Shown: positions 1 through 5,694 of the stretch, one piece after another
Numbering within the stretch: position 1 is the first letter of the stretch
Layout of the letters: each line of letters opens with the position of its first letter
Origin: Tumulicola sp039922955
GTDB lineage: Bacteria; Vulcanimicrobiota; Vulcanimicrobiia; Vulcanimicrobiales; Vulcanimicrobiaceae
Reading direction: 5' to 3'
Assembly: GCA_039922955.1 (NCBI GenBank)
Contig: JBDTDR010000098.1
Coordinates: 1-15,680 of the forward strand
Length of the DNA stretch: 15,680 nucleotides
Notes under the pieces: model-generated
What the model saw: the letters and a program-made list of their open reading frames with translations, nothing else
Told to the model about the DNA's origin: nothing
Databases searched by the model: none
Program-made: the position numbers and the translations under genes

Positions 1-1044
1 GGTGACTACTCGCTTTCGCCGCAAGCGGCGCCGGCCGGGCCGGCGACCGTCGAACAGCATTTCATTACCGTCGGCGCGGGGATTTCAATCAACGACATCC
101 TCGCCAACTCGGCAACGACGCGCGTCGCGGCGGCGGACCTGCTGGCAGCGCAGCGCGACGCCGACTCCGCTACCCTGCAAGCGCGCGCGAGGGGAATCGA
201 TCGGTACTTCACGGCGTTACAAGCGATCGCGATCGAACAGGTGCGCGCGCAGGCGGTGCGTGGGGCGCAGCGCGGACGCTCGGCGGCGGAAATCCGAGCG
301 CGCACCGGGGAAGCTCCGCGTCTCGACGTGTTGCGCGCCGACGTATCGCTGTCGCAAGCGCAGGCCGACTTCGCGCGGGCCCAGGCGGATCGCGCGAATG
401 CCGTCGACGCGCTGGCGTCGGCGGCGAACGTCGAGCCCTCCACCCTGGCTCGGCTCGGCAGTCAGCGGCAAGGGGGCGTGGAACCGCGCGCACCGCTCGA
501 CGAACGGTCCGCTGTGGCGCGCGCGTTGGCGTCGCGGCCGGAACTTGCGGCGCTATTGGCGTCGCTGGATGCGCGCAAGACCGGCGTTTCGTTAGCACGG
601 CAGACCGCATGGCCGTCCCTAACCGTCGGCGGGGGCTATCAGCGCGGGGTCGATACGGCGGTGCCGGTGCACGGCCCGCAAGCCGCGGTGCATCTCGACG
701 TGCCGCTGGCCCCGGGCACGAACGAGCGCGTGGCGATCGCGCAGGCGCAGGCCGATGCAGCGCAAACGCAGCTGATCGAGGAACGGCGCACGATCGCGCT
801 CGACGTCGCGGCGGCGGTGCGCACGGCCCGCGCGGCGCAGGCGGCGCAAAGCGCGGCTCGGCACGCGCGCGACGCGGCGCAACGCGCGCTGGCCGCGGTG
901 GAACTAGGCTATCGCGAAGGCGCGAGTTCGAGTCTCGACGTGGCCGAAGCGCGCCGGTCGTACGTGCAAGCATCGGTAGATGCGCTGATCGCGGAGTATC
1001 AACGCGCGCAAGCACTCGCTCTTTTGGAGGCCATGGTGCCATGA
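1..1044 (+). CDS. TolC-family outer-membrane efflux protein, 5' end cut off
   Basis: The frame is open from the first base and ends in TGA, giving 347 visible residues; the signal peptide and first part of the protein lie outside the window (full members are usually 420-500 aa). The visible part is Ala/Arg/Gln-rich with long amphipathic helices, and it has the two-fold repeat of the outer membrane efflux protein (OEP) family: helix, short strand segment (residues about 205-215, WPSLTVGGGYQRG), helix. The phrase GYREGASSSLDVAEARR near the C-terminus is the family's classic ending (usually GY..G..s.ldvl.ar). By family knowledge it forms the trimeric outer-membrane channel of a tripartite pump or type I exporter. 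Its last codons overlap the adaptor start at 1041, so the two are translated together. The specific substrate cannot be told from sequence. Confidence 0.9.
   Translation, partial: GDYSLSPQAAPAGPATVEQHFITVGAGISINDILANSATTRVAAADLLAAQRDADSATLQARARGIDRYFTALQAIAIEQVRAQAVRGAQRGRSAAEIRARTGEAPRLDVLRADVSLSQAQADFARAQADRANAVDALASAANVEPSTLARLGSQRQGGVEPRAPLDERSAVARALASRPELAALLASLDARKTGVSLARQTAWPSLTVGGGYQRGVDTAVPVHGPQAAVHLDVPLAPGTNERVAIAQAQADAAQTQLIEERRTIALDVAAAVRTARAAQAAQSAARHARDAAQRALAAVELGYREGASSSLDVAEARRSYVQASVDALIAEYQRAQALALLEAMVP
1026..1030 (+). promoter_or_regulatory. Shine-Dalgarno for the efflux adaptor, inside the TolC gene
   Basis: GGAGG lies 10 nt before the ATG at 1041, within the end of the TolC coding region. 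It supports the 1041 start over a far longer upstream open frame that merely shadows TolC. Confidence 0.7.
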
Positions 1045-2207
1045 CTCGCTCGCGGGGTTTCGGGGCCGCCATCGTCGTCGCCGCGCTCGCGATCGCGGGT
1101 ATTGCCGGCTGGATGTTTGCGAATCGCGGCCAACCGTCGCCGACCGCTTCGACCAAGCCGCACGTCCCTACGCAAGCCGCGCGAGACGGATTCGTGGAGC
1201 GAACGATTGCGCTGGCGGGCCGCGTGGGTCCGGCGGCCGGGACGCAATCGAAGCTGGCATTTTCGGTGCCCGGAACGGTCGCGCGGGTTGACGTGCGGTT
1301 GGGGGAACGGGTCGAAACGGGAACGCCGCTGGCGCAAATCGATGCGACGACGTATTCGCTGGCGGCGCAGCAGGCCGGCGCCGACGCGCAGGCGGCGGCG
1401 GCCGGGGCTGCGGTAGCCGCCGTCGACCGCGTGTCGGTGAAACTGCGGGTCGATCGCGCCGAGCTACGGCGACAACAGCGGCTGTATGCGGCGGGTATCG
1501 TGGCGCTCCGCGACGTTGCGGCGGGGCAGGCCGCCGTTGCCGCCGACCTGGCCGATTCGAAAAGCGCCGGCGGTCAACTCGTTGCCGCGCGGGCGCAGTC
1601 GCGTTCGGCCAGCGTGCATGCGGCGTCGGCGCAATACGACCTGTCGCGGACGATATTGCGCGCCCCGGCTTCGGGAATCGTCACCGCGGTCTTCGTTGCG
1701 CCGGGCGACGCGGTCGATCCGACGGTTTCGGCGATCGCGCTAACGCCGGCGCTCGCTCACGTCGCCACGCTGGACGCGCCGGTGAACGACGTGCTGCGAA
1801 TCGCCGCCGGCAACCTCGTGCACGCGCAGGCGTCGGGCCGGCACTTCGACGCGCGCGTCGCCGGCGTCGCGCCCGCGGTTAACCCGGCGACGGGCCTCGC
1901 GCTGATTGACGTCCGCGGCATTCCCGACGACCTCCCCGCGGGGACCCCGATCGACGCGACGGTCGTAGTCGGGCGCGTGCGCGGGCTGATAGTTCCACGC
2001 AGCGCGATCGTTGAAGATCCCCAGAATGGGAACACCCTCGTCTTCGTGCAGACGCACGCTCCCGATGGGAGCGCGCGCTTTTCCTCACGGGTCGTCACGA
2101 TCGACGCGCAAAGCAGTACGTTCGTGCGGGTGACTGCGGGATTGCGCGCCGGCGAACGCGTCGCGGCCCAAGGGGCCATCGACTTGCTCGCCCCGAGCGG
2201 CGGCTAA
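1041..2207 (+). CDS. RND/HlyD-type efflux periplasmic adaptor subunit
   Basis: This 388-aa protein is a membrane fusion protein that links an inner-membrane pump to the TolC channel. An N-terminal membrane anchor spans residues 8-26. The first lipoyl half is at about 79-100 (VARVDVRLGERVETGTPL), followed by an Ala-rich coiled-coil hairpin at about 105-200 and the second lipoyl half at about 205-225 (LRAPASGIVTAVFVAPGDAV). A beta-barrel follows at about 240-310 and the membrane-proximal domain at 315-388 (IVPRSAIV, then LRAGERVAAQGAIDLL), which is the RND adaptor order. The start is chosen because the ATG sits in an ATGA overlap with the TolC stop and has GGAGG 10 nt upstream. No pump gene follows; the next gene is convergent, so a pump, if in the operon, must precede TolC. 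The substrate is unknown. Confidence 0.92.
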   Translation: MTRSRGFGAAIVVAALAIAGIAGWMFANRGQPSPTASTKPHVPTQAARDGFVERTIALAGRVGPAAGTQSKLAFSVPGTVARVDVRLGERVETGTPLAQIDATTYSLAAQQAGADAQAAAAGAAVAAVDRVSVKLRVDRAELRRQQRLYAAGIVALRDVAAGQAAVAADLADSKSAGGQLVAARAQSRSASVHAASAQYDLSRTILRAPASGIVTAVFVAPGDAVDPTVSAIALTPALAHVATLDAPVNDVLRIAAGNLVHAQASGRHFDARVAGVAPAVNPATGLALIDVRGIPDDLPAGTPIDATVVVGRVRGLIVPRSAIVEDPQNGNTLVFVQTHAPDGSARFSSRVVTIDAQSSTFVRVTAGLRAGERVAAQGAIDLLAPSGG

Positions 2208-2216
2208 GGACTCGCT

Positions 2217-2969
2217 TTAGGCGACGGTCGCCAGGCAGGCGACGACGGCTTCGATGACGCGCTTCGTTTCGTCCGGATCCCGAACCGCAATGCAAACGAC
2301 GCCGGTTTCTCGCGCCGGATAGTCGTTGCCGCCAGGAAACAGGGCGTCGCCGACATACAGCATTTCGCCGATGTCGATGCCCAGGACGTCGCGCAGTTTT
2401 CGAATGCCGTAGGCCTTATCGATTCCGGGCAGCGTAACGTCGATCGATGTTTCTCCGCCGAGATGAACGGAAAAACCGGGTAGCGCCGGGTCGAGCAACG
2501 CCTTGATTTTCGCGCGCTTTGCGAAATCCGGGTCCCATTTTTGCTTTTCGTCCAGCGGCGCTTGTTGGCCCAACGCCGAGTAGGTGATCTGGCTGCCGCG
2601 GTCTTCAATCGCGTTACCCCACGTCTTCTGTGCCTGGAAGCCCGATTTTTCGACCGCATCTTTCAGCGCTGCGACAATCGTTGCTTTTTGCGCGGTCGTG
2701 AAATCCTCGGAGTAGAGTTTCTGCCAATCGCCTTTGTACCGGTAGAACTTGGTTCCGCAAGTCGGAAGAATCGAAAGCTTCGCCAGCAACTCGCCCGACG
2801 GCAAGTGCGCTAGAACTTGGGTTTGGAACTGCGGGAAATCTCCCCCGGAAATGATCGCCACCTCGGTCACCCCGAGCAGCGACACGAGCAGGTTCGCCAT
2901 CTCGGCATCGATCGCGGACTTGCTTGGAGCAAGCGTCCCGTCGAGATCGAAAACAATCAGACGTTTCAC
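2217..2969 (-). CDS. HAD-IIB hydrolase, eukaryotic-type phosphomannomutase-like
   Basis: The protein has 250 aa and starts with GTG. HAD motif I is DLDGT at residues 8-12 (D8 nucleophile, D10 acid/base), motif II is the S of SGGD at 41-44, and motif IV is GDALFPGGND at 207-216. The cap region ends in GGETSIDVT (171-179) followed by GIDKAYGIRKL (K185). This pattern closely parallels the GGQ.SFDV..GWDK...L and GD...PGGND signatures of eukaryotic alpha-phosphomannomutases. Family knowledge therefore suggests a cytosolic enzyme that either interconverts mannose 6- and 1-phosphate or dephosphorylates a sugar phosphate; the sequence alone does not decide which. AAGG, overlapping the upstream gene's TAA stop (2976-2978), is a ribosome site 4 nt before the GTG. 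The gene sits 6 bp behind the lipoprotein gene, so co-transcription is likely. Its 3' end converges on the efflux adaptor with a 9-bp gap. Confidence 0.85.
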   Translation of the reverse strand: MKRLIVFDLDGTLAPSKSAIDAEMANLLVSLLGVTEVAIISGGDFPQFQTQVLAHLPSGELLAKLSILPTCGTKFYRYKGDWQKLYSEDFTTAQKATIVAALKDAVEKSGFQAQKTWGNAIEDRGSQITYSALGQQAPLDEKQKWDPDFAKRAKIKALLDPALPGFSVHLGGETSIDVTLPGIDKAYGIRKLRDVLGIDIGEMLYVGDALFPGGNDYPARETGVVCIAVRDPDETKRVIEAVVACLATVA

Positions 2970-2975
2970 GCGACC

Positions 2976-3977
2976 TTAGCTCGCAACGCTGATCGCCGTG
3001 CCGACCGGCCCCGTGAGGCCGTTATGGATGGTCTTGGTGGCCGTCCCGCCGGCCGGGTACGCAAAGTACATGACGTTCGGGCTGCAAACGTTTGGCACGA
3101 CGATCCGGTCGTGCTCGATCCAAAATTGCAGGGCGTCGCACGAAGTGGTGAGCGGAGTGGCGGCAACTTGCATTCCGCTAGTCCCTTTGATGGAAAATTC
3201 GTAGACCGTGGACGGGCCGGTTAGGGTCGTCTGATCGCCGACCGCGACGTAACGTCCGTCCCACTGAACGCCGCCCGGATGGTTAAAGGTGTGGGCCAAC
3301 GTGATAGTTTCCAGCGCCTTGCCGCCCGCTCGAAGCTCGGCGAACCCGAAGTGGACCTGCTGGTACGCTGAGGCGGTCCCATCGACATAAAGGTTGCCCT
3401 TGTCGTCGTAGCCGCAATAGTAATAGTAATAGATGCTCGAGTTCGTATAGGTCTTCGGCGTGACCTTAGCCTGTTCGTAGATCGAAACGTTGCCCGGACC
3501 CGAGCCAAAAGGCGCGTAGTTCGTGACGGCGAGATCTCCCGTCGTCGGATCCACGGCACAGCCCGATGGTGAATACCCCGCATCGCTCACGATTCGTATC
3601 GGCTTCGTGCCGCCGTGCGCATACTCGACGATCCGGCTCGCCACGCCGTCGGTGACGTACACGTTACCCGCCCGATCGGCGCACTCGCCGTGCGGCGAGG
3701 TAAAACCGGTCAGCGTGCCCTTCAAAAGGGCCCCCGGGTACGAGTACACCTCGACGTCACCGGCACCCAGGTCGGAGACGTAGAGGAGATCCATTCGCTT
3801 CGTGCCGGGAGCCATCCACGACCGGCGAGATTTAGCACCGAGCCTCGCATCACCGTTCGGGGTAAACCCGGTTCCCCCGGCCGCGGACTGCGGCGCGGCG
3901 TTGCCATTGCAGGCGGCCAGCATTGTCATGGCCGTCGCCAGACTGAAGAGGCACGCCGCCGAGCTGAACATCCGCAT
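2976..3977 (-). CDS. Lipoprotein with beta-propeller-like (NHL/SMP-30-type) repeats
   Basis: I place the start at the ATG at 3975-3977, giving 333 aa. The frame extends to 4049, but the extra 24 residues are polar and would bury the signal peptide. From this start there is a charged-then-hydrophobic N-terminus and a lipobox LAAC with C23 as the lipidated residue. GAGG lies 11 nt upstream. The body shows several blade-like units built on the patterns LLYVSDLGAGDVEVYSYP, GNVYVTDGVASRIVEY, GNLYVDGT and GRYVAVGDQ, resembling NHL or gluconolactonase propellers, without catalytic residues I can assign. Such proteins are abundant in Eremiobacterota and remain uncharacterised, so the function is unknown. 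A run of five Tyr (about residue 155) comes from a hexanucleotide repeat. The gene appears to be first in a two-gene unit with the PMM-like HAD gene. Confidence 0.78.
   Translation of the reverse strand: MRMFSSAACLFSLATAMTMLAACNGNAAPQSAAGGTGFTPNGDARLGAKSRRSWMAPGTKRMDLLYVSDLGAGDVEVYSYPGALLKGTLTGFTSPHGECADRAGNVYVTDGVASRIVEYAHGGTKPIRIVSDAGYSPSGCAVDPTTGDLAVTNYAPFGSGPGNVSIYEQAKVTPKTYTNSSIYYYYYCGYDDKGNLYVDGTASAYQQVHFGFAELRAGGKALETITLAHTFNHPGGVQWDGRYVAVGDQTTLTGPSTVYEFSIKGTSGMQVAATPLTTSCDALQFWIEHDRIVVPNVCSPNVMYFAYPAGGTATKTIHNGLTGPVGTAISVAS
3416..3433 (-). repeat. Hexanucleotide microsatellite (TATTAC)n coding Tyr5
   Basis: About two and a half copies of TATTAC (minus strand) encode five consecutive tyrosines in the lipoprotein, just before CGYDDKGNLYVDG. 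Copy-number changes would alter tyrosine count but keep the frame. Boundaries are approximate by a base or two. Confidence 0.7.
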
Positions 3978-3996
3978 AGTCCGCACCGCCTCGTTC

Positions 3997-4019
3997 GGAA
4001 TCGGGGTCTTCCGATTTCC
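3997..4019. promoter_or_regulatory. Imperfect inverted repeat upstream of the lipoprotein start
   Basis: GGAATCGG (3997-4004) and CCGATTTCC (4011-4019) pair as an 8-bp stem with one bulged base and a 6-nt loop. On the minus strand this lies about 20-42 nt before the lipoprotein ATG, so it could be a 5'-leader hairpin or an operator. The sequence gives no further support. Confidence 0.3.
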
Positions 4020-4088
4020 ATGGCGACGCCCCGAGACCTCGTTAAGCAAAAAGGGCCCGCGCCCGGTTTGCCGTAGTACGCATTCGAA

Positions 4089-4117
4089 CGAAGGGTTCTG
4101 ACCGAAGGGATTCTGAT
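4089..4117 (+). repeat. Imperfect tandem repeat just before the SDR start
   Basis: CGAAGGGTTCTGAC (4089-4102) is followed directly by CGAAGGGATTCTGAT (4103-4117). The second copy holds GAAGGGA (4104-4110), a plausible ribosome site 10 nt before the GTG at 4121. The rest of the 143-bp divergent space (3978-4120) shows no promoter that I can defend. Confidence 0.55.
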
Positions 4118-4120
4118 TGC

Positions 4121-5032
4121 GTGAGAGTTTTCGTCATCGGTGCGACGGGCTACGTCGGCTCGGCCATCGCGAAGGCACTCAAGGATCGCGGCCATGAGGT
4201 GCTGGGCTCCGCCCGCACCGACGACGCTTCGCGGAAATTACGCGAGGCCGAGGTGGAACCGGCAACGAGCGACGTGACGCAGCCGCAATCGCTCGTCGCG
4301 CCGGCGCAACGCGCCGACGGCGTCGTTTACGCCGTGCAGTACAACGGAAGCGACGGAGCGCAGGTAGAGGGCGCCGCGCTAAGCACGCTGGTTGACGCGC
4401 TCGGCAGCGGCAAGGTTTTCGTCTACACGAGCGGGGTTTGGATTTACGGCAACACGGGCGAACGGATTGCGGATGAAAACGCGGCGCTCGATCCGACACC
4501 GCTGGTCGAGCATCGGCCGCAGCTGGAACGCGTGGTGCTCGACGGCGTTGCGCGCGGCGTGCGGGCCGTCGTCATCCGTCCAGCCGCCGTTTACGGGCAC
4601 GGCGGGGGCATCCCGGCGATGTGGGTGCAGTCGGCGAGCGCGACCGGCGCCGCGCGATTCGTCGGAGACGGCCGCAACCATTGGCCGATGGTCCACGCCG
4701 ACGACCTGGCGCAACTCTACGTGCTGGCGCTCGAAAGCGCTGCGTCCGGCACGATCTACAACGCCGCGGACGAAACCTGGTTCACCGTCGCCGAGATGGC
4801 CGAGGCCGCCAGCCACGGAGCGGGCCGAAACGGGAAGGTCGTTTCGTGGCCGTTGGAAGAGGCGCGAAACACGCTCGGGGCGTTCGCGGATGCGCTCGCG
4901 CTGGACTCGCGGGTCAGCTCGAAGCGGGCGCAAACCCAGCTCGGCTGGCGCACGCGCGCGGCGACGGCCCTCGACGACCTTCGAACGGGATCGTATGCGA
5001 TGCAAGCAGGCGGGCATCAGCCGGGGGCATAA
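4121..5032 (+). CDS. Atypical extended SDR, NAD(P)-dependent epimerase/dehydratase-like
   Basis: The protein has 303 aa. A Rossmann dinucleotide motif GATGYVG is at residues 7-13 directly after the start, which supports the GTG at 4121 (GAAGGGA is 10 nt upstream). Extended-SDR marks follow: the V(F/Y)YTSGVWIYG strand at about 99-110, RPAAVYGHGGG at 153-163, and VHADDLAQLYVLALE at 191-205, which in this family lines the substrate pocket. The usual YxxxK catalytic pair is not visible; the segment after DPTPL carries HRPQLERVV, a pattern I know from atypical SDRs where the Tyr is absent. It may thus be a binding or regulatory member, or use other residues. It could act on a nucleotide sugar or small carbonyl compound. 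The secreted-protein gene follows after 59 bp with its own strong ribosome site. Confidence 0.85.
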   Translation: MRVFVIGATGYVGSAIAKALKDRGHEVLGSARTDDASRKLREAEVEPATSDVTQPQSLVAPAQRADGVVYAVQYNGSDGAQVEGAALSTLVDALGSGKVFVYTSGVWIYGNTGERIADENAALDPTPLVEHRPQLERVVLDGVARGVRAVVIRPAAVYGHGGGIPAMWVQSASATGAARFVGDGRNHWPMVHADDLAQLYVLALESAASGTIYNAADETWFTVAEMAEAASHGAGRNGKVVSWPLEEARNTLGAFADALALDSRVSSKRAQTQLGWRTRAATALDDLRTGSYAMQAGGHQPGA

Positions 5033-5078
5033 CTGCCCATTCGCGGGCGTGGACCTTCCTCGAACTCTCTCGTTATCA

Positions 5079-5085
5079 TAAGGAG
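5079..5085 (+). promoter_or_regulatory. Strong Shine-Dalgarno for the secreted protein at 5092
   Basis: TAAGGAG, a near-perfect match to the 16S rRNA 3' end, lies 6 nt before the ATG at 5092. It fixes the start inside a much longer open frame that otherwise shadows the SDR gene. Confidence 0.85.
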
Positions 5086-5091
5086 ACGCCT

Positions 5092-5649
5092 ATGCGAGTC
5101 TTACGCTCGTTGCTTACCATTGCGATCCTCGTTGCCCCGCTGCTCCCGGGCAGTGCACCGGCGCAAACCGAGAGCACCCCGATCCCGGCCGTCGTAAAGC
5201 CGAACTTCTCCTCGATGGACTTCTTAGTTGGAACCTGGGCCTGCAGCACGAAAAGTTCGCGCCGGCCGGGACCGTATCAAACGATTTCAACGTACGCTTT
5301 GGACCCCAGCGGCTACTGGATGAACGAAACTTCGACCACGAAGCCCACGGCGTGGGTCAGCACCCAACTTACGGTCACGGACAAGATCACCTACGACCCT
5401 GACTCCAAGCGGTGGGTCGACGTTCTTTCGGGCGACCAAGGTGCGTACGGTCTCTCGTTCTCAAAAGGCTGGGCCGGGAATCATATGACGTGGCACGACG
5501 TTTCGTTCGCGCCGGGTCCCAACATCCACAGCCAAACCGATATGGTCGCCACCAAGGTCAGCAACACCAAAGTGACTTCGTCTTCCACCTTTACCGAGAC
5601 GAAAACCGGCCGCAAGGTTACGGTAGCCGCTATCTGCACGAAAGAGTAG
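5092..5649 (+). CDS. Small secreted protein, possibly DUF1579-like
   Basis: The protein has 185 aa. An N-terminal signal peptide (basic MRVLR, hydrophobic core to about residue 20) ends in APAQ with probable cleavage before Q25, so it is exported, most likely to the periplasm. The mature part begins with a short Pro-rich stretch, then SSMDFLVGTWAC (41-51), reminiscent of the opening strand of DUF1579 or lipocalin-like barrels (L.GtW). Only two cysteines remain, C51 near the start and C182 four residues from the end, a layout that suggests a disulfide closing a beta-barrel. The chain between is rich in Thr, Ser and aromatic residues and fits alternating beta strands. The start is fixed by TAAGGAG 6 nt upstream. 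A strong bidirectional stem-loop follows the stop. I cannot name a function. Confidence 0.8.
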   Translation: MRVLRSLLTIAILVAPLLPGSAPAQTESTPIPAVVKPNFSSMDFLVGTWACSTKSSRRPGPYQTISTYALDPSGYWMNETSTTKPTAWVSTQLTVTDKITYDPDSKRWVDVLSGDQGAYGLSFSKGWAGNHMTWHDVSFAPGPNIHSQTDMVATKVSNTKVTSSSTFTETKTGRKVTVAAICTKE

Positions 5650-5656
5650 CAACGGG

Positions 5657-5694
5657 GTCGCCCGCGAACGTCGGCTAATCGTTTCGCGGGCGAC
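5657..5694. terminator. Bidirectional stem-loop terminator between convergent genes
   Basis: GTCGCCCGCGAA (5657-5668) and TTCGCGGGCGAC (5683-5694) form a perfect 12-bp stem with a 14-nt loop. It lies 7 bp after the secreted-protein stop. The stop codon of the opposing phosphatase (5675-5677) falls inside the loop, so the right arm is within its last codons. There is no T-tract on either side, so release may need Rho or the stem may act mainly by stabilising both 3' ends. Confidence 0.75.

Noticed and set aside
609..1040. Long upstream extension of the adaptor (532 aa)
   Set aside because: It is an Arg/Gly-rich shadow of the TolC frame; the real start has an ATGA overlap, a ribosome site and a membrane anchor.
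2220..2232. Palindrome GGCGAC-G-GTCGCC at the 3' end of the HAD gene as a terminator
   Set aside because: The loop would be one base; opening it leaves only a 4-bp stem inside coding sequence, too weak to call.
4048..4070. Minus-strand GGGC-GCGG-GCCC followed by TTTTT as an intrinsic terminator
   Set aside because: The stem has 4 bp and it would lie upstream of the lipoprotein start with no gene before it to end. Only an attenuator could explain it, and nothing else supports one.
5050..5079. TGGACC and TATCAT as a -35/-10 promoter for the secreted protein
   Set aside because: The start of transcription would fall within the ribosome site, and the -35 match is poor.
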